Assembly: GCA_902806595.1 (NCBI GenBank)
Contig: CADCXC010000010.1
Span: forward strand, 930,001 to 994,000
Direction of reading: 5' to 3'
Length of the DNA: 64,000 bases
Origin: Pyrenopolyporus hunteri
Lineage: Eukaryota > Ascomycota > Sordariomycetes > Xylariales > Hypoxylaceae
Positions 22,937 to 34,091 of this stretch are shown here, piece after piece. The position numbers and the translations under genes are program-made. Position 1 is the first letter of the stretch, and the number at the start of each line of letters is the position of its first letter. A model generated the notes under the pieces. The model searched no databases, had not been told where the DNA came from, and saw nothing but the letters and a program-made list of their open reading frames with translations.

Positions 22937-23507
22937 AGATCAATAGGTTGGTCTCTGAAAGATCCCCATTGTGCCCCTTACATTATAATACTCTAGGTTA
23001 GACTAGATAATTTTAACGATCCACTCTCTAGATAAACGACCCTATATTCCATGCTATATTATCGGCAATAATAACTCATAAGAGCGTACGATCGTATCCA
23101 TGATAATATTTGGAAACTGGTAATTGAAAGAGGACACTTTACTAAACAGCCCAACATAATCCCATTGCGTTAGATAGGAAGAGTCGCGCTGAATGTAAGT
23201 TAAGAGGTTTTATCAGCTACAAGTTCATTAACACTAATTCGTTGCAGACTTAGCCCCTATGTCCGCTGTTCGTCAAAATAAATTCGTCAATCTTTAGAAT
23301 ATCGTAGTCCATACGAGCTCCAAGTAGCCCTGTAGTCATAAACGCCCCCGTGAGCAAAATTCCAGCAGATACATTTAGTAATCAACCCCCGTCAATCTTG
23401 AAATCGTTGCTCCGTTCATACCCATTCTATGAGGGCTCTCAGTTCCATATAGTTAACAAAAACCCCAAAGACTGGCCCCCAAATCAGAACCGTCGAAATA
23501 TCGATCC
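22937..23507. other. Convergent intergenic region
   Basis: An AT-rich stretch between the transcription factor and the minus-strand ComA-like gene. No coding or RNA feature is seen. Confidence 0.6.
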
Positions 23508-24612
23508 TCAAGGCCTATAGGTAGTAATCTTGCCAAAGGTGTCGCTCTTGCCCCAAATGCCAGCCCTCAAACCAGCGAGCTGGACGATTTGTGAGTGATC
23601 AACGAAGAGATTGACGTCGACGCCGAATTCTCGGATGTACCTACGCATACCGCACCGTTAGTCGGACCTATTCTCTGTTATCAAACGGAAAAAAAAGGTG
23701 GAAGTACCAATTAAACACCGACGGATCAGCCGCCTCAAACATGACCTTCTCCAGCGGCAGCTCCCGCAGAATCGCCTGGATGACATCGGTGCGCCAGGAC
23801 TGGACATTCTCCGTGATGCCCTCGCTCTCGATCATAACCCTCTCCACACCCGCGTCCTTGACGAACCTCTTCGCCATATTAATCACCTTGCTCGGGTCGC
23901 TCGTGCCGATACTCTGCAGCTCCGCAGCGGCCGTGTCGCCGCCCGCGCCGAACTGGATGCCCAGCTCGGGCTTGGGCTTGAGCCCGGCCTGGGCCACGCG
24001 CTCCGCCAGGCGCACCCAGTCGTCGGCCGGCAGCGACAGGAAGCCCGTGCTCAGCTCTACCACGTCGAAGCCGAGCTCCCTGCACTTGGCCAGGTACTTG
24101 TCCACGGCGCCGCCGACGTCGCCGCCGCTCGAGGCCAGCACGTGCTCGATCCAGCCGCCCGTGCTCACGTACGCGCCGTGCGCGTGCGCCAGCTCGATCA
24201 GCTGCCGCAGCGCGCCCTCGGGGAACAGGCTGAACGACCCGCCCGCGAACTTCAGGCCGTCGACGTGCGCGCCCATGGTCTCGAGCACGTCGGATAGGTA
24301 CCGCGGCCCCATGACCGTGTAGTACGGCCCGCGGATCTCGGTCACCCCGCGCGACCGCGGTTTCGGCGGCACGGGGTTGTGCCGCACGAACCCGAAGCCG
24401 GAGTCCCGGTCCTCGAGGAGGATTTTGGGGGAGGATGATGAGGAGGAGGAGGACGGACCGGGTGAGGCGGCTGCTGCGGTTGCTGTGAAGGGGCGGGCGG
24501 CGAGACTAGAATTTGCGAAGAGAGAGGGCTTGGGTGCGCGCATGCTGGCGTTTTTACCTACGCGGGCCTGGCGTAGGGCCGTGGTGGCGAGCGAGCGCAG
24601 TGAGGATGCCAT
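23508..24612 (-). CDS. Phosphosulfolactate synthase-like (ComA/HSA32 family) protein
   Basis: Two exons, 24612-23708 and 23640-23508, give 345 residues; the intron splits the Trp codon of FNWYIREFGVDVN. The first 60 residues are rich in Arg, Ala and Ser without acidic residues (MASSLRSLATTALRQARVGK), which looks like a mitochondrial presequence. A (beta/alpha)8 domain follows with the family motifs RGVTEIRGPYY, HVDGLKFAGGSFSL, STGGWIEHVL, GFDVVELSTGF, KPELGIQFGAG and MIESEGITENV, ending in DHSQIVQLAGLRAGIWG. In archaea and Bacillus such proteins make phosphosulfolactate from PEP and sulfite. In plants the homologue HSA32 supports heat-stress memory. The activity of fungal members is not established, so only the family is assigned. 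The gene is very GC-rich at third codon positions, unlike its flanks. Confidence 0.9.
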
Positions 24613-27600
24613 TTTAGGGGGTTGATCTTGTTCTATGGAGTTGAATAGTTACCTAGGTTTATTCCCGCTGGAGTTCGACTTCGAACTATAATTCTCAAGG
24701 GTTTACATTTAATCTCTGAGCAACCAGTTCATCCGGTTTAATTAGTTGACTAGTTCATCCCATGATAAATTGGTGTTCCGTCGGCGAGTTTGGGGTTCGC
24801 GTGTTTCTATAATCGAGATAGCGTCACGACACGGCCATGGTTAACGTCATATGATGTCAAAGACCCCTAATATCGGCCCAGTTCCCACCAAGACAAGAAA
24901 GATCAACACAACTCGCCAAATTATTCTATAAATGTGATAGAAGGCTTATAATAAAATATTAAGATAGCTGTGCTCGTGAGTATTGATATCCATTATTGAA
25001 ATTCGCTTCAATTCCATGGGATGCTGCGATTTTCTGGGCTTCGAATTGGCTCTCGTTAGCGGCTCTAGGATATCAAAACTATCACCGTGAATTGATTCAA
25101 GCCATCGCGAAATTCTTTAGAGTCGGAATTTCCGTCTAAGCATCCCTATCCTAATCCCATGAGCTCAAAATCCGATATACTATGCCGGTTATAAATCAAC
25201 GCGCGTCCACTGGGGCTTAGTTTTGCCGCGAGGATTATTATCCATCTCAACAATCGAAGTTGTTCCCCAGTAATTTCTGATACCAGGTGCATCTGTTTAT
25301 TCTCGCATAGCCATCTTAAGCTCACCCCGATATTACTACTAGTGGCCTGTTTGGCCTCGTATAGCCCCACCACAGCCGAAGAGCGGCTTCTTGAACCGAA
25401 GCGTCGTCATCAAGTGTTTCCAAAATATTCATCCATTCCACCAACATACCGACGAATAGTGGATAGTTTCGCTGTGATGATATCCGTAAGTTCGCGGGTA
25501 CGCCGACGGCGGCCAAGAGTCACCGACCTCGCATTAGAACGATGGATTCTTAGAATGCGGTTTACCACAAGTATGCCTTCCGGTGCGGGAGGACAAAAGG
25601 GGCTGATTTGCAACGCTCTGTAGATCGACAAATTAATGTTTCATCCCGAGCATTAAAAAATGATGATGCGAGATAGGCTGAACTTCGGTGTTATGTGCAC
25701 GTATGATCACTGCAACCCGAAGTGTGTCTTGGATAATTGAGTTGCCGAGTTGATAGATAATCAAGGGGAGTAGGGCTTGAGCCCGAAACTCAACGGGAAA
25801 GCAAGTACTACTACAGACCCGGTAACAGGAGGGTTCATTTCCCCCTGAGCTTTCTGTGACACTCATGTGTTTATCCTGATGTACAGATAATTCCTGGGCA
25901 CTGAAGAATTGTTCTACTATGAGTATAATTCTTGATGTCGTATACCATAGTTTAAATGTAGGAATAGCTAAATGTTAAGCGCTACTAGTTTTGATGATAG
26001 ACTCATAGACTAAGGTGCTACTGTTAAAGCTGTTCCAATATTCCCCTTTCTTCTCGTCGTGGTGAAAATACCAAAGCCCCGACGAAGTGTCGAAATAGAA
26101 ATTACAATTCCTTTCGCGTAATACACCATATCTATCGGCGTCTACTTAAAACCATACTGGCAATTTTTCAATGATATAACGGCACTCGGTTGTGTTACTT
26201 ATGCAATAATGGCCCCTTAGCCAGGGCTATCGAAAGCCCCTTGCCGCCAACCTGCCTCCATATAACCAAGGAAGAATTTGTTGAGATGAGTCCTAATCCG
26301 GTAGGATCCCACAGCTGAGCGTGTTACCGCGCGCGTCACGGCCTGGTTTGGGAATCAATATTCTGCAGATTAATAGCCACTTGATAATATTGAGCTTCCC
26401 ACGCCAGGTAGCGAGAGATACTGGCAGGCAGCAACTACAGCTAAGGGTATTAATATCAAATGGACGGATATTTTGACAGAAATTTCTGTATAGGTAGGTA
26501 AGCTTATTCAACACACCGTAGCGGTCTTCCTCTAAGTGATACTCTATCATTTGAGAGAGAAAAATGTAGCATCAACCCACTCAACTATTATCTTGGAGGA
26601 TGTATTAAAGTTCGTATATAGCAGTTAATACTGCCTGCGTGGCATAGAAGCTTTTAAGACCGGGATTTCGCAGACTAAGAATAGCATCGTTCATACACTG
26701 CCGTATAAGCAGCCTATAAAATGGGTCGTGAAAATAGACAAAAGAGACTATACGATTACGCTAAGCTTGACTAGTAAACCAATACAACCTATCGTATACT
26801 ATTATCGAAAAGATCAACTAGGCCCATACCATTAAGCTTGACTCACGGCCACCAAGACTTTGAGCTGAAACTCTCCCCTAGATTGCGTATACTCTCCCCA
26901 GTCCGTCTTACCGCAACTCACCGGAGCGGTTAATCTGAGGCTAGTCAGCCTATTCACTAGTTTTAACTTCGGATCATCTGAAGATCGATTTCCAATTGCC
27001 TTATTATACGCCTGAAATTCATACTGCCGGCGGAGATTTTGAGACGAATCCAATGTAAATGCCGTAACTGGATCCCAAATCGAACAGGAACGGGGTTATA
27101 CGGTTGATACTGCATGGATATGCCAATTCTCGTCCGATCCCTTTAATCAGTCTCACTGCGGAACATGCCGTTACGCATGAACATTGCCACTTACATTAGT
27201 CGCTGCCTATTCGGATTTCTCCGTGAGCGAGACCGCAGTAGGGTCGTGATACGTGCAAGCCTCTCCGGGGGATAGGGTTAAGGGCCAAGATTGCCGTAGG
27301 TATTGCAGCTGACACCAGCTCACCCTAAACTTTGAATCCATCGGTACGGGAAATGGATCTCCTAAGTCCGGATGAGAACACGTTTCTCGAGGGCCGAGTT
27401 TCGCCCTACAGTCAATAGAGGCTGGCTCTGAATACTCTCAGATTATTCAGGGGACCCCAAAGAGAAATTCCTACTGTACTAACCAGCTGTAGGAGGAAAC
27501 GATAGAAAAACAATATATGCATCTCTCCGATTTACAAGACAGAAGCGCAGTCTGCAAATGCGACATTTCTCTGTTCGTGCGTTTAGTCGAGTGGTTAAGG

Positions 27601-27989
27601 GGCAGTCCGGCGGTTCAGAAAGGGGTTCAATCGCATTGACGTTCTGGGGCTCTCCGGAACCCCTTACCCGTAACGGTACCCCGCTCACCATTGCCGTTGG
27701 CTTCATGGGCACTAGAGGACGAAACAAAACAGCTTGTTTGAAAGTTAACTATTTTACGTAGATGCCGTAGGAATTAAACAGAGGAGCATATTGTAATTCT
27801 CTACCCGTTTCTTGTATTTTATGTACATTTTGCACTAAGCGCCAATGACGAAAGAGTCCGTAAGTTAATGTACAAAACGTCAACTTCAGTTTCAAAGTTG
27901 TGTTCTGGTTCTGGCTCTCCACCAAAATCGGCCTAAACCGCGACGAAAAAAAAAAAAAAAAAAAACAGTGAGACTCGCGCCCTAATTAT
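24613..27989. other. Long AT-rich intergenic region
   Basis: About 3.4 kb without a supported gene. Minus-strand open frames cluster at 25146-25866 but are broken by stops in different frames and lack a domain; they may be the relic of a gene. A run of 20 A residues lies at 27946-27965, just downstream of the hydrolase gene on the minus strand. A tRNA-like A-box/B-box pair near 27583-27640 was examined and not accepted. Confidence 0.5.
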
Positions 27990-28913
27990 CTAACTCGTAA
28001 ATCGTTTCCGTATCTGAGATCCAAGGAATGCCAGCACTACGCTACGGACCCCCCGGACATCATGAGCCACACCTTCGACAATATCGAGATGCGCCTCGAT
28101 CCCGTCGCGCTTCCACGCCTCCCGCAGGGCCCGCATGGTGTCCAGTCTCCCCTGCTCGACGATCTGCAACCCCTGCGGGTCGCCAGCCGCGGCTTTCCCA
28201 CTTCTCTCGGCCGTGAACGCCTTCACCCACGTCCAGAACTCCTGGCTAGCGTGGTGCTGGACGTCCGCGTCGCCAATCGCCAGGTGGATGGGCACCTTCT
28301 TGATGAGGTCTTTATTAATAGCCCTCCCGAAAATCGCCTGCACGTCCTTGGTCCCGGCGGGCCAGGTCTTTTCGTCGTCTAGCGCCGTGGTGCGGCCCGG
28401 AGCCCCGATGCTTACGGCGGCGAGCCGCTCGGGGTACAGGTACAGGAACCGGTGGGCGAATTGGCCGCCGCCGCTGAACCCGATGAGGAAGACCTTGGTG
28501 GTGTCGATGCCGGGGTACCGGTACGCGACCTCGTCGAGCATCGCCAGCAACGCGAGGTCGGAGCGCAGCGTCCTGGACCGGAGGATCTTGTACGAGTCGA
28601 TGTCGTTGGGCCCGTCCAGACCGGTCGGGAAAAGCGGCGTCAGGATGGCGCACGGCGAGGACTCGGCGAACGGGACCAGGTCGTAGATGTCGTAAACGTG
28701 GCGCCTGGTGCCGTGTATGGAGACCACCAGGGGAAGCTGGGCGGAGGCCGGTTCGTCGACCCCTGCGCTGTGGCTGTAACGTTCCGGAGGGACGTACAGA
28801 TGGTAGGATACACGTGGGTCGGACGCAAGAGCTCTGTGGGGTACATGGCCGACGAGAAGCGCATTGTTGAGGAACTGTGGGGGCACGTCCGAAGTTCTCA
28901 AAGGCCGGTCCAT
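27990..28913 (-). CDS. Alpha/beta hydrolase (esterase-like)
   Basis: A single-exon gene of 307 residues with no signal peptide. The alpha/beta hydrolase fold is shown by LPLVVSIHGTRR (oxyanion-hole strand and HGTR turn), the nucleophile elbow GFSGGG at about residue 146 (Ser as nucleophile), the PIHLAIGDADVQHH strand with the likely acid, and GVAHDV near the C-terminus with the likely catalytic His. The GXSGG elbow and the overall layout resemble PHB-depolymerase/feruloyl-esterase-like or dienelactone-type hydrolases of unknown substrate. The ATG at 28913 gives a normal N-terminus. High third-position GC is noticeable, producing long false open frames on both strands. Neighbours give no pathway hint. 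Confidence 0.87.
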   Translation of the reverse strand: MDRPLRTSDVPPQFLNNALLVGHVPHRALASDPRVSYHLYVPPERYSHSAGVDEPASAQLPLVVSIHGTRRHVYDIYDLVPFAESSPCAILTPLFPTGLDGPNDIDSYKILRSRTLRSDLALLAMLDEVAYRYPGIDTTKVFLIGFSGGGQFAHRFLYLYPERLAAVSIGAPGRTTALDDEKTWPAGTKDVQAIFGRAINKDLIKKVPIHLAIGDADVQHHASQEFWTWVKAFTAERSGKAAAGDPQGLQIVEQGRLDTMRALREAWKRDGIEAHLDIVEGVAHDVRGVRSVVLAFLGSQIRKRFTS

Positions 28914-29859
28914 GGCTTGTTGTGTTGTAATGTCTGTTTTTGCGTGCGTGCGTGTATTCTGTGTGTGCTACCGCTACCTCGTTACGTATGTCACGCAGTC
29001 CCTACTCATCCCACGGCAGTTAATGCCAAGTGTCGTATCGGGAAATAGATTAGCAACGCGTAACGCAGTGACCTGCCCGTTTTTTACCCATCTTCCTTTC
29101 GGGTGCGGGCGTACAGCCTTCGATTTTTGTAGTCGACCCGGTAGTTTGACATGTGCCCCGACCCGACGGGTGTCGAGCAAGAGGCTTCTCGAGCGAAATT
29201 CGCTCGGCTCCTGCAGATCGAAGCCGGCCTGTACTGGGGTAAGGTACCCACGGAGCGAGATTCGCATTAGCCAGCACGCCCCGGTCGACCAATGGCGTAA
29301 GCTGGCTGAGTCCCAATCCGTGGTTCGCCCTCCGTGCTTGGGCTACCGGGTTGTGCGTCGATTTTCTTCAACTGCACGATGACGCGAATCCAATGCGACG
29401 GGTATTACCAAACTCCACGTCTTTGCCTTTTACGAAAGGCTGCTCGTGATGGTGATTGAGGGGTTTGGCTCCAATTGCCCCCGAGACAGAGGGACGGACA
29501 AGGGAATCGTGGTGACCTGGACCGAGTGAAGACACCAAAGTAGGTTGGTGATGGGCGTCAACTTTTTGGTATTAGACTATACTAAAATGGATAAGATCGT
29601 CGAGTATATCGAGGGTTCAAGGTATGCGGACGTACCCTAAGCCTGCGCCTACACTACTTTAGAAACAGTATCCCCCTGCCGCGCCCAGAACCTGGGGGCA
29701 TTGAAACGCGACTTGCGCTCGACAGAAGAAGTTGTCGGGGTATGGTCGATACTTAATAATAAGAAAAGACTCCCGGATTTTACAACTTGTATTCGGATTT
29801 TATCATCAACAACTTCATTCTCATCACACTCACTTTACCTATATACCATCTTCACCAAG
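28914..29859. other. Divergent intergenic region
   Basis: Lies between the minus-strand hydrolase and the plus-strand permease. GT-rich sequence (TGCGTGCGTGCGTGT) lies at about 28940-28955 and a short hairpin GAGCGAAATTCGCTC lies at about 29190-29204. No gene is supported. Confidence 0.5.
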
Positions 29860-31864
29860 ATGGCTCTCAACAAGTCTACGGACAAGGTTTACGTCGAAGC
29901 GGCGGAATACCGTGAACCTTCGGTCTTGGAGCCGACGACCAGCGACAGCAACATGAGCGATGTTCCTAAGGAAGCGGTAGAAGCAGAAGAGCAGGTCGAC
30001 CCAAAACTCGCCCGGAGGGTAAAATGGAAGCTCGATCTCTACATCCTACCGCTTTTGTCGAGTGTTTACTTCTTTGCTACGATGGTCAGTCGCGCATCGT
30101 GATAGGGGCCGTCGAGGGCCTCCTTTCATAGTCCCGGACCGCTACTAACCTCCGTATAGGGCAAGTCCGATCTTGGCAATGCCAAGATAGCTGGTCTCAT
30201 TGAGGATCTCGGTCTTACACCCGGGGACTTCTCGAACGCGGCGACCGTGTTCCTGGTGGCTACTATTGTATTCCAGCTCCCGGGTACTCTCCTGATCAAG
30301 AAGATCCACCCGAACAGGCAGTTCAGCGGAGCCATGATGACGGTAAGGCAGACGTCGACTCCAGCAGCATATCCCCTACGATTCGGATTTGGGCTAACGA
30401 GGACTCTTGCCTTGCCCTTCAACAGTGGGGATTTTTGACCACCATGACCGTTTTGGCTAAGAATAATGGTCACTTACTGGCTCTACGATTTCTCATTGGA
30501 GGCGCCGAGGCGTTCGTCCAGGGGGCTGTCTTCTGTATGTCCTCACCATCCTTTGGTCCACAAGCACTCTTATTGGCTCAGTCATCATCTCATGGTTCAT
30601 TCCCGACTCACAACGTATCTTTTTCATACAGATCTCTCCTTTTGGTACCAGTACTCCGAATACGCCACCCGAGGTGCCGTGGTCTCCTCTATGTCCACCA
30701 TGGCTGGCGCCTTCAACGGTCTCATTGCCTACGCTATTGTGAAAGACCTGGACGGGGTCAACAACTGGAGGGCTTGGCGATGGATCTTTCTCATCGAAGG
30801 CATTACGCCCATGGCATTTTCTTTTGTCGTATTTTTCCTGCTGCCGAGCAACCCAAGGGAGCTGAAATGGGGTTTCAGCGAAGAGGAGAAGAAGCACATC
30901 ATCCAGAGGAGTGAGCGGGCGCACAACACGGAAGAGCAGCATGTGAAGTTCAAGCAGATCTGGACCGTGATGCTAGACCTCCACTTCTGGCTGTTCATCT
31001 TGGTCAGCTGCGGAGCCTCTTTCTGCCAGTCTTCCCTGTCTAACTTCCTCCCGGATATTATTGCGGTAGGTTTACAGCATCCGGTTCAAGTGTGATGAGC
31101 TCGTAATGCTAACGGCATCTAGGGTTTTGGGTACGACGACGTTAACGCTCAACTCTTCACTGCTATCGTATACGCGTGTGGCTGCGTCGGTATCCTTTTA
31201 TTCAGCCGGATTGCGGATAAAACGAACGCTCGAGGAATCGTCCTAGCGGTTTCTACTGTCGGTGCCGTGGTCGGTTATGCTATCTTAATCTGGGTTAAGA
31301 ACCGGGACGTTCGGTTCTTTGCGACCTGCCTCGTTGCGTTCTCTGTATTCCCTAACACAGTGTTGCAAATAACTTGGGCCGCCATGTCCTTCGTTGGTTA
31401 TACGCGAAGGTGAGATTCAGCCCCTACCCTCCTGGCTGAGACCTCTCTAACCTTGTGACAGAGGTTCCGCCCTGGCATTCTTTAACATATTCCCGCATAT
31501 ATTTGCCATCTCCGGGAACCAAGCCTACCAGGACCCTCCTTACTGTAAGCAATACACCCAGGCAAGGTTCCTGTATATAGGCTGTCATACTTACTATTTC
31601 TCTTGCAGACAGCATTGGTAACGCCGCAGCACTCGGAATGTCCATTATGATGTTTGTTGCATCGGTGGCTTTGAGGTTCTATCTCAGCTACCTAAACAAG
31701 AAGAAGAGGGCCAACCAATTTTCGGAGAAGGCCGCTGAAATGAGGCTAAAGAGCATCGAGGAGCTTGGTGATCATCACCCTGGTAGGTTCTTCTGGGATC
31801 AATATCCAATTATGGTATACTATACTAACCGATCCCGACAATAGACTTTTACTACACGCTCTAA
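29860..31864 (+). CDS. MFS permease of the anion:cation symporter family (Dal5/Tna1-like)
   Basis: Eight exons, 29860-30084, 30160-30342, 30426-30534, 30632-31065, 31123-31409, 31462-31544, 31609-31782 and 31845-31864, give 504 residues. All junctions keep frame. The cytosolic N-terminus is acidic and ends at DPKLARRVKWKLDLYILPLL, the standard opening of this family. It is followed by the GNAKIAGLIEDL loop, GGAEAFVQGAVFYLSFWY, and the family hallmark NNWRAWRWIFLIEG between helices 5 and 6. The second half has MSFVGYTRRGSALAFFNIF and the ISGNQAYQDPPYY loop. Family members take up allantoate, nicotinate, pantothenate, biotin or similar anions with protons at the plasma membrane; the substrate here is unknown. 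The final coding exon is only 20 nt long (ending FYYTL), so that end is slightly less certain. Confidence 0.92.
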
Positions 31865-34091
31865 AACATTTACAACTGCATAGAGCCCCGGGGCCGTCTC
31901 ATCTGACTAGATACTAAAGATCGTTTGCATATCACCTCGATTATTACTTAAAGCTGGTGCTTTGAGCCTCGTTGAAATTTCCTGCCTAGAGAACTGTGTT
32001 CACCGCTCTGGAGGAGTAGTGAACTAATACACCGTATACTTTCATGTTGGGCAGAATGGAAGTGCATCTATAGTCTTCGTCGGGACGACGACGTATCGAC
32101 TAAGGGGCGGAGAGTGTAAATAGGCGCTGGGGCGTACATATCATATAGCAGGGACGAAATTTCGAAATTTGGGGAATAATGGGCATGTTTTGAAGGTTCG
32201 CGTAATGGTTATTATTTTTATGATAGGGGATTTCTAGCGATCTATTGCATGGTGTTTTAGCTTTCCCAAAAATTGTTGAACCTCGGCTTCACTCATTCGC
32301 AGGAATGAAACGCCCTATTACTGCGTCCACATATGACTCTGGTACCCCCATCGTGCTATCGCTTCCTCGATCCCGCTGTTCATACGACCGATATACTCAA
32401 AAGTTTGGAGCATTCGGCCGAGCTCGCTTGAAGTCGATGTATGCCAGGACACTGACCTTTTTCGGCTCTTTGTCCGTGCCACTTTGCGAGAAGTCATTTC
32501 CACTTTTACTCTTTTCGTAGCTGTGGGTGCTTGCTTTCGGACTAGGATGACCTCGAGAAAATGCCTCTCGTAGGCCGAAGGAACGCCCTCGCAAAAGTAA
32601 AAAAAAAAAGTCAAAAAATTTTCTCGTCACCTGGATGTAAGCGGTATAGGACTCCATAGACACCTTCCGTTTTCCTCCCCCCTATTTCCTCCTCTCCCTC
32701 ATGTTCTATTGGTGCTGACGATGCTAACATCCGGTCCTGCAGGATATTCGCATAGCTTCGTCCATTAATGGTCCAAGTCCACCCGGACAGGTATCTAAGG
32801 CCGAAGGGTGTAGACAAGGGGCATCGACGATACATTTGCGTTGGAGAGAGGTTAGAGCCATAGGCAAACTACAGGACTTCCTTGTTTGTGTAACCCTTGC
32901 TGACAGGCTCCATTGTTTATTTGTCCGGGGTCTCGTTCGTGGGTTGGGGTGGTTGGCTCGAAGTACGTAGGCCTTATTGAGACTTAGCTACCTACCCGTT
33001 AGTCTTAGGTGCGGGGAATTTGGACAGGTATTATCTGTAAAGAGATTCTTCGGCCTTGGCTTTGGGTGCTACAAATCCCGATGCCTAAGTCCCTAGGGAG
33101 TTAAGACACAAGAATGATAGACTACCGGTCGCGTGTTCTAGGTCGCTTTCGTAGGAAGACGAAAATTTGTATTGGTAATATTATTGTATAAGTTATTGCG
33201 GAGCCCCTGTCGTTTGATTTTCAGGTACGGAATATCCCTTATATCACATTTGATACTTTCCTTCAGAGCCAGATAGGTGCTATATGAGTTAGGTAGGTAG
33301 TCATGTTTCATACGGCGCTTTAGTTTGATGCGTGCTCTAAGTTTTAGATGGGTAGCTGGAATTCGGAGGGAAATTCATGGATCGCTTAGACTAAATCCTG
33401 ACTCTAAACTGCTATGAAAAGTTGTAAGATGTTAAGGAATCAAACAAAATGCAACGCTGGTAGGTTGGACTCTTCGGGTAGCAAGAAATGGAATCACGTG
33501 CATATCAGGTAAATTGTAATAAGCTGCGGTCACATGACTTTGTTACGCGACGGCGATATCTCGTTTACATCAAATCACCCTTGTTTACACGATATTCTTC
33601 TGCGGAGATTCATATACAAAATTTATGATTTCCGACGTCTAAAAAGCCGTCCCAAATTACGGCTTTCTATTTTAACCTTTATTTCCCGCATGGGTATCTA
33701 TCTACTGCCGAGCACTACCGGGATCGGGTTACCTTATGGAGGTACGCGAGTTTGTATGAGATATCATTTTATTTTCCGTTCCAAAATACAACCGTCGCCC
33801 ATTTCGAACTTTTCGGTGCTTGATCGACTCGACCTCAAGCGCGCCTGCCCCTAATTCCTCTTACCATATACATATACTCGTCATCTCAATCCCCATTTTG
33901 ATCGCCAACCCTTTACCCAAAACTATGGCCAGCAACACATTGTACTACCCGACAATGGAGCATTCTTGTTAACCGGTTATTTGCCACGCTCCACTCATCC
34001 AGGAATGGCAACGTCCAAGAACACACCTCTAGATCCTCATTTGTCTCCTTTTCTTATGAGTTATATTGCCGTGCCACCCATCATAATTGAC
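31865..34091. other. Convergent intergenic region
   Basis: More than 2 kb between the permease and HIS4 without a recognisable gene. Small open frames (for example 32245-32520, 33534-33854) have no domain. The stretch is AT-rich with isolated TAGGTAGGTA motifs. Confidence 0.55.

Noticed and set aside
23698..24322. Plus-strand frames of about 195 codons over the ComA-like gene
   Set aside because: Antisense shadows; only the minus-strand frame has a recognisable family.
27583..27640. tRNA-like TAGTCGAGTGGTTAAGG and GGTTCAATC (A and B boxes, plus strand)
   Set aside because: No acceptor or T-arm stem can be paired and there is no T-run terminator nearby.
27946..27965. Run of 20 A as a sign of retroposition
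   Set aside because: No target-site duplication or element body could be found next to it; a simple homopolymer is enough.
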